A DNA stretch of 64,000 nt from JAFDZV01 sp048594725. Lineage in GTDB: Bacteria > Bacteroidota > Ignavibacteria > OLB7. Position numbers and translations under genes: made by a program. The notes beneath the pieces were generated by a model that worked only from the letters and a program-made list of their open reading frames with translations, did no database searches and was not told where the DNA came from. The stretch spans positions 14,059 through 78,058 of the forward strand of contig JBMDXA010000146.1 in the NCBI GenBank assembly GCA_048594725.1, read 5' to 3'. The stretch's first letter is position 1, and each line of letters starts with the position of its first letter. Shown piece by piece: positions 17,484 to 26,577 of this stretch.

Positions 17484-18443
17484 ATGAACCTATCAACCGC
17501 GGATATCGTCGTGAACGGGACCGAACTTCCTCCTCCCCTTGCCTCCCTCTTCGACCGGTACAACGAGTTCCTGATGGTGGACAAGGGCGCCGCCGACAAC
17601 ACGGTGGATGCCTACCGGCGCGATCTCCGGCGCTACCTGGAGTGGCTGGCCGCCGAGGGGATAGGCTCCATCGATGCGGCCGGCACCGAGCATGTCCGCC
17701 GCCATGTGGTATCGCTGGCGGAGGCGGGGCTGGCCTCCTCCTCCATTGCCAGGGCCATCTCGGTGGTGCGGGGAGCCCACAAGTTCGCCCAGATGGAGGG
17801 CGATGCCCCCGGCGATCCCTCGGAGAACATCCAGCTTCCGCGCCGCCTGCGGGTTCTTCCGGATGTGCTTTCGGTGGCGCAGATGGAGTCCATTCTGGCG
17901 GCTCCCGCCGCGGATGATCCCGCCGGCAATCCCTACGGGGTCCGCGACCGCGCCATCCTGGAGACCCTGTATGCCACCGGCATGCGCATAAGCGAGCTTC
18001 GCACCCTCTGCTGTTCGCAGCTGCTGTTCCAGTACGATCTGGTGCGGGTGATCGGCAAGGGGAACAAGGAGCGGCTGGTGCCGGTGGGGAAGGTGGCGCA
18101 GGGATGGATCGAGCGCTACCGCACGCAGGCCCGGCCGGCGCTGATAAAGCGGGGTGTGCCGAACGACGACATCCTTTTCCTGAACTCCCACGGCAAGGGG
18201 CTCAGCCGGAACGCGCTCTGGAAGATGACCCGCAAGTATGCCGAAGCCGCCGGGGTGGCCGCCGATGTGCACCCCCATACCTTCCGGCATTCATTCGCCA
18301 CCCATCTGCTGGAGGGGGGCGCCGATCTGCGCGCCGTGCAGGAGATGCTGGGGCACGAGGATATCACCACCACGCAGATCTATACACACCTGGATCGCGA
18401 GTACCTGCGCGAAGTGCACCGGACGTATCATCCGAGACGGTGA
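17484..18443 (+). CDS. xerD: Tyrosine recombinase XerD
   Basis: The protein has 319 residues from ATG 17484; a GTG at 17466 would add six. The N-terminal SAM-like DNA-binding domain (FDRYNEFLMVDKGAADNTVDAYRRDLRRYL) is followed by a catalytic domain with the full R-K-H-R-H-Y set: ATGMRISEL, VIGKGNKERLVPV, HTFRHSFATHLLEGG, LGHEDITTTQIYTH. It resolves chromosome dimers at dif with XerC in the cytoplasm. It sits among core genes with no sign of mobility, which favours XerC/D over a phage integrase. No dif-like site was recognised here. Confidence 0.93.
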   Translation: MNLSTADIVVNGTELPPPLASLFDRYNEFLMVDKGAADNTVDAYRRDLRRYLEWLAAEGIGSIDAAGTEHVRRHVVSLAEAGLASSSIARAISVVRGAHKFAQMEGDAPGDPSENIQLPRRLRVLPDVLSVAQMESILAAPAADDPAGNPYGVRDRAILETLYATGMRISELRTLCCSQLLFQYDLVRVIGKGNKERLVPVGKVAQGWIERYRTQARPALIKRGVPNDDILFLNSHGKGLSRNALWKMTRKYAEAAGVAADVHPHTFRHSFATHLLEGGADLRAVQEMLGHEDITTTQIYTHLDREYLREVHRTYHPRR

Positions 18444-18762
18444 GACGATTGATGGAAGAAGGTCAGTGGTCCGTAGTCCGTCGTCAGTAGTCGGTGAGTC
18501 GTCCGTTGCCGGGATCGCCGGTGCTCCAGGTATCAGCCGCAACGGACTACTGACAGCGAGCGCAGCTCGCGGACTGACCACGGACCATTCGCACGAACTA
18601 TCCTCACATCCACCTTTCCCCTCACTATGACAGTCCGTATCTTGTCCCCGGCGTTACGATCGTGATCGTGCGCTCTTTCGTAACTTTGCGGCCGATTACC
18701 GGCATGGGTCCGTTTCATGCGGTGCCCTCCTGGTTCAGATGGTAACCAAGCAATGATCGCAT
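18444..18762. repeat. Inverted-repeat intergenic element between xerD and hydroxylase-like gene
   Basis: From about 18462 the sequence reads GGTCAGTGGTCCGTAGTCCG. About 80 bp later (18549-18592) its reverse complement follows in diverged form, with a short GCGAGCGCAGCTCGC palindrome between two parts. The units match the GTCAGTGGTCCG repeats at 2511-2570. No gene is seen in this 319-bp stretch. Confidence 0.6.
18681..18688 (+). promoter_or_regulatory. Candidate -7 box TAACTTTG
   Basis: TAACTTTG matches the Bacteroidota -7 consensus TAnnTTTG about 75 bp before the hydroxylase-like gene. No TTG is present 20 bp upstream, so support is partial. Confidence 0.4.
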
Positions 18763-19392
18763 ATGACACGTCGCTACGTTTCCAATAAGAATGAGTCGGT
18801 GCGGATGTTCGAGAGCAACTTCATCGAGTTCTTCTCGCATGTGCATCCGGTGACACCGCTTATCATCTATGTCCCGGTGATGGGATATATGATCTATCGT
18901 TCGGTTGTTAACTACCAGCTGGGTGCTCTGACGATCGTGGGATTGTTCCTTCTGGGGATTCTGGTCTGGACGTTCCTGGAGTATGTGCTCCACCGGTTCG
19001 TCTTCCATTATCACCCGAAAAGCGAGTGGGGGAAGCGGTTTCACTTCATCCTGCATGGGGTGCACCACGATTACCCGAACGACGCAACCCGTCTGGTGAT
19101 GCCGCCGGGAATCAGTATTCCGCTGGCAGTTATTTTCTATCTCCTTTTTCTGGGGATTTTCGGCGCCACGTACACCCCTGCGCTCTTTACGGGCATGGTG
19201 TTCGGCTATCTCTGCTATGATATGCTGCACTACGCCACGCATCACTTCTCCATGAAAAAAGGAGTGTGGGCGTGGCTGAAAAAGCATCATATGCGCCATC
19301 ATTACGGCGATGACCACACCGGCTACGGCGTCAGCACGCCGCTCTGGGATTTCGTCTTCGGTACCTACAAGGCGCCCGAGAAACGGTCGTAA
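18763..19392 (+). CDS. Membrane fatty acid hydroxylase / sterol desaturase family protein
   Basis: The 209-residue membrane protein has hydrophobic spans near 35-50, 58-80 and 120-150. Between and after them lie the di-iron His boxes of the superfamily: HRFVFH, HGVHHD, HYATHH and KKHHMRHH. The arrangement fits fatty acid 2-hydroxylase-like enzymes that hydroxylate lipid acyl chains, often sphingolipids, using O2. The exact substrate is not shown. It is preceded by a possible promoter box and followed by a strong terminator, so it is probably monocistronic. Confidence 0.9.
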   Translation: MTRRYVSNKNESVRMFESNFIEFFSHVHPVTPLIIYVPVMGYMIYRSVVNYQLGALTIVGLFLLGILVWTFLEYVLHRFVFHYHPKSEWGKRFHFILHGVHHDYPNDATRLVMPPGISIPLAVIFYLLFLGIFGATYTPALFTGMVFGYLCYDMLHYATHHFSMKKGVWAWLKKHHMRHHYGDDHTGYGVSTPLWDFVFGTYKAPEKRS

Positions 19393-19424
19393 CGGAGATC
19401 CGGAATACATTCGTAAAAACGTAC

Positions 19425-19465
19425 AAAGCGCATGAGAGCAAGGGTTCTCATGCGCTTTTTGCTGT
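19425..19465 (+). terminator. Strong intrinsic terminator
   Basis: AAAGCGCATGAGA pairs with TTCTCATGCGCTTT around a short loop and runs into TTTTTG. It lies 33 bp after the hydroxylase-like gene. Confidence 0.85.
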
Positions 19466-19614
19466 TGGCTATCCGGGGGCGGGCTGTATCTGCATGGAAA
19501 TAACTGTAACTTCCCCGCCAATTCTCTGTCGCCCCCGCCGATCATTCCTCCCCGGTCCCGGCGCGAGCGATTACCATCCAATCCAGGTCCAGTTCCTATT
19601 TCCAAGGAGACTCC

Positions 19615-22482
19615 ATGAGTGAACAGTCCTCACTCGATGACGTCGCAGTCACCCCCGTGCCGGTAGCCGTTGACGCCGGCGGCGATACAAGCCCCGATAC
19701 CTATACCAACCTCGTCGAAGACAGTTATCAGCGCGATGAAAGCCAGGCCGATACCGTCGTTATCACCGCTCTCAATCTCGATCTGACCCAGGCCATTCTG
19801 CCGGCGAACAAACATCTCATCATCTTCGCCGATACCATCACTATCAAGACGTCGCTCTGGCTTCCGGGACGGAATATGACCTTGTATGCGCGCCAAGTGG
19901 TCTCCCAGACGGGAGGGATCGATCTGAGCGCACCTGCCATTCCCGCCGGTATCGGCAATTATACCACCGGCGATCGCGCCAGGGATGGCGGACCGGGAGC
20001 CAACAGGGGCGATAAGGGGAGCCGGGGAGCCGATGGTGCCTCCGGCGCGGCGGGGGGACGGGGCGGAGATCTGGCTATCTATGCCGACTCATTGTATGGG
20101 GCACTGGCGCTGCAATCCCGGGGGGCGGCCGGCGGCCGGGGACAGAACGGGGGGAACGGCGGAGCCGGACAGCAGGGGGTGGATGGAGAAGATGCCCATA
20201 TCGCGGGAGCACCGGATGACCAGCGAGTCGATCGGGGCCCGAATCCCGGAGGAAAAGGGGGAGATGGCGGCATCGGCGGCATCGGCGGACGGGGAGGAGC
20301 AGGGGGCGCGGGCGGGAAGATCACCCTCGGTATTATCAGGTCTGCTGGTACCGTGACGGTGAATGTAGCCGGAGGTGCGGCCGGGAGCGGCGGTACCGGA
20401 GGCGCCGGAGGCGGGAGCGGATCGGGCGGTACCGGAGGGCGGTTTGCCGAATGCAGAAGCGGCGGCAAGTATCCGATGACCTACAGGATCTGCAACCATA
20501 CTACCAACCGCGCCGGAGGGGGAACACAGGGTAGCAACGGGCCCAACGGAATAACGCAGGGGGACGGAACTGCCGGAGCAAACGGGACCAGCTCTGCCCT
20601 TACGGAGAGGCCGGCCATCAGAGCCTTCTTTCTCAATGATCTGAAGCTCTCCTACCGCACGCTGGTGCTGCGCCAGGCGGAGATGAGCTACATGAACGGC
20701 GATTATCGCATGGCAGCGAAATTCTCGGAGTGGCTCCGCTTCGTCTGCCCCGATAGCGATGCCAGCGCAAAGCAGGTGCGTTTCCGGGCCGATGTGCTGC
20801 TCACCCAGCTTCATCAGGGACTCAACTACTATGGCCGTCTGGCACATCATGTTCCCCTGGTCACGATCGAGTATTACCGGGGTCTGCTGACGTCGCTGCT
20901 GCTGCTGGGACAGAATATCGAGAACGCGCGTAATACCTATAACAGCCAGCAGGCGACCCGCGAATCCAGGCTCGGTGCGATCGATCAGGCGATAGCCGAA
21001 TCGGCCAAGCTGCAGGCGAAGCTCCAGGAGTCGCTGGGCCAGCTCCAGAACCAGGAGAACCAGCTCCAGAGCGATATCCTGCAACAGGTCACCGCCAGAA
21101 GCAAACAGCGCGATGTGATGATGGCTGCTGCTGCTGCGTTCAAGAATGCCGTAACCGCAAAGGCGCAGGGATGCAGTTTTGAGGATCTTCTCAAGTTCGT
21201 CACAACGGTGGTGAGCGTGGGCAAGGCGGTCTACGGCGATTACACCGCTATCAGCACTGCTGTGGGCGGACTTAAGAATATGACTACCACGATCGAAAGT
21301 CTGCAGAACGCGATCAAGCATCTCCAGACCATCCAGAAGAGCGTATCGGATATCGCCAAGCAGTGGCAGACCGTCAAGGCGGAGCTCTCCGATGCCACGC
21401 CGGATGTTTCCAAGATCGTCGCCGAGCAGGAGGAGTTCGACGCTATGATAAAGCCCTACCTGGATATGCCGGAGGCGCAGGCGTACAAGAAACATGTGCA
21501 CGATTATCTCGGCATCGTCCAGGCGGTCAATAAGAAGCTGCTCGATTATAACAGCACGGTGATCGCCAGGATAGGCATGACCCTGCAGATCGCGCAGCGG
21601 GAGAGCGAGATAGCCGACATCAGGAACCGCAGGGCGCAGAATTTCGATCCCACGGCGCAGCATTTCCGCTCGTACATGGCAGGCGCCTACGAGGATATCC
21701 GCAAGCATATCCTGCGCTATCTCTTCGAGGAGCATACGGCGTACCGCTACTGGGCATTGGAAGAGAAGCCCTTCCTGGTGCAGGACCGGTCCATGGCCGG
21801 ACTCAGCGCCCTGCACGCCAAACTGATGGGGGATATCCTCGATCTGCTCAACAATCGCGTTGCGGTGATGCAGCCGTTCCAGCAGCAGACCCTGACGCTG
21901 GCGGAAGCCTCGCGTTCCGGCCAGTTCGCGGCCTTCCGCCAGGGATATGATGAACGGAAGGAAGATGGAACCCAGCGGCGGGTGCATGAGCTTACCTTCA
22001 GCATCTCCCCGGAGGACGGGCTGTTCCAGGGATGGGTGCAGGTGCTGGCGACGAATTTCACGATAGCGCTGCCGGGCGTCAGAACGGCCAACGCGGCTGG
22101 AACGGTCTCGGTACAGTTGATCCACAGCGGCTCATCGGTGATCTACGGCCAGAACGGGAAGCCGATGGAGTTCAGCCACGCCCGCCGTCTGGCCGATTAT
22201 TCCTACAGAATCGCCGATGGAGTGCGTGTGGGAGGGGGCAGCCTGGGGGGTGACGGCGATAACAGGGAATATATCGGCCTGAGTCCCTACGCCACCTGGA
22301 CCATCCGTCTGCGATCCGACGCCACCTCCAATCCGGGCCTCGATCTGAGCGCGGTGCGAGAGATCCAGCTGACGTTCTCCGGGAAATACTTCCCCTCACT
22401 GAGGGCAAAGGTGGAACAGGCGGCAGCGGAACCCGCCACCATAGAAGAGGTGGCAGTAGAGGGGACCGCAGAGGAGGCATAG
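19615..22482 (+). CDS. Large glycine-rich and coiled-coil protein without signal peptide
   Basis: The 955-residue protein starts at ATG 19615 after AAGGAGA. Residues about 40-115 are beta-rich (IIFADTITIKTSLWLPG), about 118-330 are collagen-like or PGRS-like glycine repeats (GGxG, GAGG, GGIGG), about 440-520 form a Gln/Leu coiled coil (LQAKLQESLGQLQNQENQLQ), and the rest is helical. It ends with a beta segment containing YATWTIRL and VREIQLTFSG. The C-terminal beta region vaguely recalls Tc-toxin A-subunit ends; that is a weak resemblance. No Sec signal, sorting domain or membrane span is seen. Function is unknown. Confidence 0.82.
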   Translation: MSEQSSLDDVAVTPVPVAVDAGGDTSPDTYTNLVEDSYQRDESQADTVVITALNLDLTQAILPANKHLIIFADTITIKTSLWLPGRNMTLYARQVVSQTGGIDLSAPAIPAGIGNYTTGDRARDGGPGANRGDKGSRGADGASGAAGGRGGDLAIYADSLYGALALQSRGAAGGRGQNGGNGGAGQQGVDGEDAHIAGAPDDQRVDRGPNPGGKGGDGGIGGIGGRGGAGGAGGKITLGIIRSAGTVTVNVAGGAAGSGGTGGAGGGSGSGGTGGRFAECRSGGKYPMTYRICNHTTNRAGGGTQGSNGPNGITQGDGTAGANGTSSALTERPAIRAFFLNDLKLSYRTLVLRQAEMSYMNGDYRMAAKFSEWLRFVCPDSDASAKQVRFRADVLLTQLHQGLNYYGRLAHHVPLVTIEYYRGLLTSLLLLGQNIENARNTYNSQQATRESRLGAIDQAIAESAKLQAKLQESLGQLQNQENQLQSDILQQVTARSKQRDVMMAAAAAFKNAVTAKAQGCSFEDLLKFVTTVVSVGKAVYGDYTAISTAVGGLKNMTTTIESLQNAIKHLQTIQKSVSDIAKQWQTVKAELSDATPDVSKIVAEQEEFDAMIKPYLDMPEAQAYKKHVHDYLGIVQAVNKKLLDYNSTVIARIGMTLQIAQRESEIADIRNRRAQNFDPTAQHFRSYMAGAYEDIRKHILRYLFEEHTAYRYWALEEKPFLVQDRSMAGLSALHAKLMGDILDLLNNRVAVMQPFQQQTLTLAEASRSGQFAAFRQGYDERKEDGTQRRVHELTFSISPEDGLFQGWVQVLATNFTIALPGVRTANAAGTVSVQLIHSGSSVIYGQNGKPMEFSHARRLADYSYRIADGVRVGGGSLGGDGDNREYIGLSPYATWTIRLRSDATSNPGLDLSAVREIQLTFSGKYFPSLRAKVEQAAAEPATIEEVAVEGTAEEA

Positions 22483-22677
22483 AACCAAAACCGGCCGGCA
22501 GGGGCGTTCATACAGGACGTTCCTGCCGCGGCTCCGGCGGGAATTCCATCCGCGAGGATTGGATTCTTATGATGCGATCCATTCCCACAACGTACCAACC
22601 ACGTCTACATCATAAAGATTCGCGAAGATTTCCTCCCCACCGTGCGATCCGTTTCCACAACGTACCCAGCCCCGCCA

Positions 22678-23139
22678 TCAAGATTCGCGCAGCTTAGCGG
22701 TTATGATCGCCCACTCCTCCTCGCTCACCGGCTGCACCGAGAGCCGCGATCCCCGCTGCGTCACCACCATCTTCTCCAATCCCGGCGTCTGCTTTAATCT
22801 GCCCAGCGGGATGATCTCCGCCAGCTTCCCCACGAACTTCACATCCACCATACTCCAGATCGGATTCTCCGGCGATGCCTTCGGATCGAAATGATCGTCA
22901 TCCGGATCGAGCGCGGTGTGGTCCGGATATCCCTCCCGCACCACCTCGGCGATACCCACCACCCCCGGCTGGTCTCCCCCCGAATGATAGAAGAGCACCC
23001 CATCCCCCGGCTTCATCAGATCGCGCATGTAGTTCCGCACCCCCGACCAGAACGTCTGGCCGTCGCGCTGAAGGTCGTCGATGGAATAGCAGTCGGGCTC
23101 GGATTTGAGGAGCCAGTAACGGCGGTCTGACGAAGGCAT
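22678..23139 (-). CDS. EVE domain-containing protein
   Basis: The 153-residue protein begins MPSSDRRYWLLKSEPDCYSIDDL, the hallmark WLxKSEP start of EVE/THYN1-like proteins. FWSGVRNYMRDLMKPGDGVLFYHS follows. EVE domains belong to the PUA/YTH-like fold and bind modified bases in nucleic acid; in bacteria they often lie beside restriction genes. ATG 23139 was chosen because homology begins there; an in-frame extension to 23325 contains the promoter. It borders the AT-rich block carrying the DUF262/HNH gene. Confidence 0.93.
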   Translation of the reverse strand: MPSSDRRYWLLKSEPDCYSIDDLQRDGQTFWSGVRNYMRDLMKPGDGVLFYHSGGDQPGVVGIAEVVREGYPDHTALDPDDDHFDPKASPENPIWSMVDVKFVGKLAEIIPLGRLKQTPGLEKMVVTQRGSRLSVQPVSEEEWAIITAKLRES

Positions 23140-23446
23140 ACTGTTGTTTAATGCTTCCAAGATATTTGACGATGTGCCGCTGGTGGGGCAGACTACGTAG
23201 TTGGAGGTGGCAAAAGTATGAGGGGATGGAGATATAGACAAGAAAGTATTCCCGTTCAGGATAGCAGTTCGCCGCTGTAAGGTTTTGAAGAGAGTTCCGA
23301 TATGGTTATTATTAGCCGCCATCAATCAGCACTCCCCCACGTGATGGCTAATCCTCAACATTCCCCGGTAGCGAAGTCTGATGTACATCTTTGCGTTGTG
23401 AGCGCAAGGGGCATGTATATACTAGAGTATTTATTGCTACGATGTA
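23140..23446. other. Divergent intergenic region at the start of the AT-rich block
   Basis: This 307-bp region separates the EVE gene from the SH3-like gene. It holds the predicted EVE promoter at 23211-23241. Nothing else is recognised. Confidence 0.5.
23211..23241 (-). promoter_or_regulatory. Predicted Bacteroidota-type promoter of the EVE gene
   Basis: Read on the minus strand: TTG (23241-23239), a 20-bp spacer and TACTTTTG (23218-23211). This is an exact TAnnTTTG match about 72 bp before the chosen start. Confidence 0.55.
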
Positions 23447-24049
23447 ATGACTACAGTGAACTCCGGATTCGCTGCAAAGATGAAATCCCTTTTGCAAGGG
23501 AAGCATTGGAAGAAATATCTGAAGCACCCTGTACTCGAATTACTCGGGGCCATTTGCACTATCGCGACGGTGGTTGGTGGAGTGGTTGCCGTGGCCGAAG
23601 ATTTGGGCGACCAGCCCAGGCGCATAACAGCCGCACAGTTGACGTTACGCGAAGGGCCGTTTGCACGCGAACGTGCATACCTGTTCAAGGATAGTCGTGT
23701 GCTGGGCATTGGTGATGCCATGGTCTCACATGGTCGTAAGTGGTTGCCGGTTCGTGTTGAAGGTGGTTGGATTGCCGCGGAACGGACCGACGGGACCGGC
23801 TCCAAGCTCATGATGTCGACCAACGGCGGGCAGATTCTGGAGGGTCAGGATGCGATCATCATCTATAATGGCCGCGACGGCGTCAATCTCCGTGAGGAGC
23901 CGAAGATCATGGGGACGATTCATGCGACGTTCGGGAAGGGAACGCAGGTGCATGTGGTTGATGGGCCGGAAGTGCGTGATGGATATGTTTGGTGGGAGAT
24001 CGATGATATCGAGGGCGTTCTCTCCGAAGGCTTCACGCGCGATGAGTAG
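23447..24049 (+). CDS. Single-span membrane protein with SH3-like repeats
   Basis: The 200-residue protein has a basic N-terminus (KMKSLLQGKHWKKYLKHP) and one membrane span (about 30-50, LLGAICTIATVVGGVVAVA). Two SH3b-like segments follow: QLTLREGPFARERAYLF...WLPVRVEGGWIAAE, and VNLREEPKIMGTIHATFGKGTQVHVVDGPEVRDGYVWWEI ending in GVLSEGF. The LREEP...GTxVxVxDGP...WWxI pattern is typical of bacterial SH3 domains. Topology N-in with SH3 parts outside is inferred from the basic N-terminus. Function is unknown. It lies upstream of the DUF262 gene but 394 bp away. Confidence 0.78.
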   Translation: MTTVNSGFAAKMKSLLQGKHWKKYLKHPVLELLGAICTIATVVGGVVAVAEDLGDQPRRITAAQLTLREGPFARERAYLFKDSRVLGIGDAMVSHGRKWLPVRVEGGWIAAERTDGTGSKLMMSTNGGQILEGQDAIIIYNGRDGVNLREEPKIMGTIHATFGKGTQVHVVDGPEVRDGYVWWEIDDIEGVLSEGFTRDE

Positions 24050-24443
24050 ATGTCCTCTGTCGGGGATCTGTGTAGAAAAGGTGCGTTACCAAGGGGAGGT
24101 TTCAGGCTTCTCTAATCCAAGCATGGTTTCCCTTGTACTGACAAGCGCATCAAGACCCAAAGCTCATGAAGGGGATGGAAACAGTTTCAATCCTAGACGT
24201 TTTCTCATTGACAGGGTTAGTTGTTTAGGAGTTTGTCAATAGTTCCTTGAGTTAACATTCCTGAGTCAACCATATAACAGGCTTCAGAGCTGATCTTAAT
24301 TGGATCCGGCTAATGAACGAGATCATCTACCAATCCCGGTGTGTCTATCGAATGGGCACTCTTCAGGATAGAGCTTAACTGATCTAAAAATCCGCTCTAA
24401 AGCCTAATAGTACTATTTAATTACTCTAAACTCCCAGTATACC
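24050..24443. other. AT-rich intergenic region with no recognised gene
   Basis: This 394-bp region is AT-richer than the flanks. One stretch near 24178-24222 (GATGGAAACAGTTTCAATCC) looks like part of a CRISPR repeat but occurs once only, so no array is called. No other feature is seen. Confidence 0.4.
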
Positions 24444-26087
24444 ATGCGTGAAGAATCCAAAGTCTTGCTTGGACCCGAGAACCTCAATAAGCATTATGAA
24501 GCTCTTTTCCAAGAGATAGACGGGGGTCAGATAAAACTTCCAATGTTTCAACGGGAATTCGTGTGGGATAAAGAGCAGACAGCGAATCTCATTGATAGTA
24601 TTCTAAGAGGTTTTCCAATCGGAACTTTTGTTTTCTGGAGGACACGGGATGAACTTCGCAGTTACAGGGAACTTGGCAACCATAAACTCCCTCCAACGCG
24701 AAAGAACGAACATGCGTCTTATGTACTCGATGGGCAGCAGCGTATCACTTCGCTGTATGCAATTCGTAAGGGAATTAGAATTGCAAAAGATGGCAGAGAG
24801 ATCGACTACAAGGACATCTATATAGATCTCGACTACAGTGAGGCAGAAGATGATCGGATCGTGGTCGTTAACCGCAAGGAGGGTCGAACATATGTATCAG
24901 TGCATGACGTGTTGACGAAGATGATGGGAGAATTTCATAGAAATTTCTTATCTGAGAAAGCCGACCTTATTGAAAACTATAAAATTAAGTTAACTACATA
25001 TAACTTTTCAATTATTTTAATTACCGATTATCCTATTGATATAGCTTGTGATATATTTACCCGGATTAATACCGGTGGTAAGACCCTTACGCTGTTTGAA
25101 ATAATGGTTGCAATGACATATGATGATGGAAAGGGTTTTGACCTTGCGGAACGGTATGAGGAGTTAGTCGATGGTACTGATAAAGATGACATATGCTTAG
25201 CTAAGGCAAAATTTGACACGATCCCAGAAACAACTGTTATGCAGGTAGTGGCCGCCATCACTAATGGTAATATTAGATCTAGAGATATTTTGAAGATCAG
25301 GCGGGAGGTCTTTATCAAGAATTGGGATGCTACTAAAAATTCTCTATTTATGGCTGTTGATTTTATACGCTCAGAATTAGGCGTGCCCGTATCGCAGATT
25401 CTTCCCTACTCAGTCGTGCTTGTGCCCTTGGCGTATTTCTTCTTTCAGATGAAAAATAAGAAGGTGTCAGTCCAACAGCGAAATCTCCTTGAACAGTTCT
25501 TTTATTGGACTGGCCTTACAGGTCGATATAGCTCTGCCGCAGAATCGAAAGTAGGGGATGACCTAAAAAAGATGAATGACATTGCAAAAAACAAGGCGCC
25601 GAAGTATCCAAAAGCGGAACTTCGGGTTGATCCAAGAACTATAGAGGAGACATGGTTTAGTATCGGGAATGCATTCTGCAAAACTATTTTATGTTTGCTC
25701 GCATCAAAACATCCTAAAACTTTTGATACAAATGGCAGCGTTATATTGGATAACTCGAATCTGAAGATTGCATCTAGCAGAAACTATCATCACTTTTTCC
25801 CTAAGGATTACCTTAGAAAGAAGCAGCCAGAAAAAGAGGCTAATTGGATTGCAAATATTGTCTTCATTGATGCTTATTCAAATCAGCATAAGATCCGTTC
25901 AAAGGCGCCAAGTTCTTATATGGATGCCTTCTTGAAGGAGAATCGTAAGCTAAAAGAGGGATTGCAAAGCCACCTGATTTATGATATGAATAAATTCGGC
26001 ATTCTAAAAGATGACTATCAAACATTCCTCCGTGCCCGCGCAGAGGCGATCGCAAACTGTCTTAATGAGAAGCTAATGCCTGAGTGA
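24444..26087 (+). CDS. DUF262 / HNH-type (GmrSD-like) putative restriction protein
   Basis: The 547-residue protein has an N-terminal DUF262 domain with MFQREFVWDKEQTANLIDSILRGFPIG (about 31-58) and the signature VLDGQQRITSLY (about 94-105), the ParB-like nucleotide-binding motif of GmrS. The C-terminus has NYHHFFPKDYL (about 451-461) and NWIANIVFIDAYSNQHK, in the order of an HNH-type nuclease site as in DUF1524/GmrD. GmrSD-type proteins cleave modified phage DNA in an NTP-dependent way; single-chain fusions are known. Codon use is clearly more AT-rich than neighbouring core genes, which suggests transfer. Together with the EVE gene it suggests anti-phage defence, by inference. Confidence 0.9.
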   Translation: MREESKVLLGPENLNKHYEALFQEIDGGQIKLPMFQREFVWDKEQTANLIDSILRGFPIGTFVFWRTRDELRSYRELGNHKLPPTRKNEHASYVLDGQQRITSLYAIRKGIRIAKDGREIDYKDIYIDLDYSEAEDDRIVVVNRKEGRTYVSVHDVLTKMMGEFHRNFLSEKADLIENYKIKLTTYNFSIILITDYPIDIACDIFTRINTGGKTLTLFEIMVAMTYDDGKGFDLAERYEELVDGTDKDDICLAKAKFDTIPETTVMQVVAAITNGNIRSRDILKIRREVFIKNWDATKNSLFMAVDFIRSELGVPVSQILPYSVVLVPLAYFFFQMKNKKVSVQQRNLLEQFFYWTGLTGRYSSAAESKVGDDLKKMNDIAKNKAPKYPKAELRVDPRTIEETWFSIGNAFCKTILCLLASKHPKTFDTNGSVILDNSNLKIASSRNYHHFFPKDYLRKKQPEKEANWIANIVFIDAYSNQHKIRSKAPSSYMDAFLKENRKLKEGLQSHLIYDMNKFGILKDDYQTFLRARAEAIANCLNEKLMPE

Positions 26088-26309
26088 GTATGAGATGAAG
26101 TCTCATAGGATAGAGGCCTCGGTGTCACAATTGCAAGTCTCATCCTTTCTAAAGGGGCTGCTCGGTGGTGCCTTATTGACACTTAACCACTATAGGTTAA
26201 TTCTTTCTGTAGATCTGCATGAACAGGAGCAGGCTAGGAACAATGAGTCGTTACCCAATGCGGCTAAGTGTCAATAAATTAAAATTCGGTAGTACCCGGA
26301 TCCATCACC

Positions 26310-26426
26310 TTACTTGCCGCTTGGACGCGGCTTCGACCGTACATGCGGAGACACACGAGAGCCTTCTCGTACATGCCCCTTTACAGGTACAGTCTTCGGG
26401 CCAGGCTTATTGCCTTTGCCTTTCAT
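26310..26426 (-). CDS. Very small basic protein (38 residues)
   Basis: On the minus strand ATG 26426, preceded by AGGTG five bases upstream, opens a 38-residue frame: MKGKGNKPGPKTVPVKGH then VREGSRVSPHVRSKPRPSGK, then TAA. An alternative ATG at 26438 adds MRCT. The VKGHxREGxxVxPHxRSxP pattern resembles a peptide motif seen in many small bacterial and phage proteins with no defined function. It is rich in Lys/Arg/Pro and has no hydrophobic core. It lies between the DUF262 and XRE genes, in the AT-rich block. Confidence 0.6.
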   Translation of the reverse strand: MKGKGNKPGPKTVPVKGHVREGSRVSPHVRSKPRPSGK

Positions 26427-26577
26427 CGTACACCTCATGTTATTATGAGTAGGTAGTTGATTATAGGCGGATTAACGCCGGGCGTACAGCGCTCCTCTAT
26501 AGTCTACCTTGATGGAAAGAACGGATACCGGGTACTACCAATTGATATACCGTCTAGCTTGGAGTGAGTAACGAATC

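Noticed and set aside
17484..18443. xerD as an integron or phage integrase
   Set aside because: Core-gene setting, XerD-like length and motifs; no attC-like or phage genes around it.
20089..22125. 678-codon minus-strand frame opposite the 955-residue gene
   Set aside because: Shadow of the Gly-rich coding strand; Pro-rich text with no motif.
24178..24222. GTTTCAATCC-containing stretch resembling a CRISPR repeat
   Set aside because: Single copy, no spacer/repeat array and no cas gene nearby.
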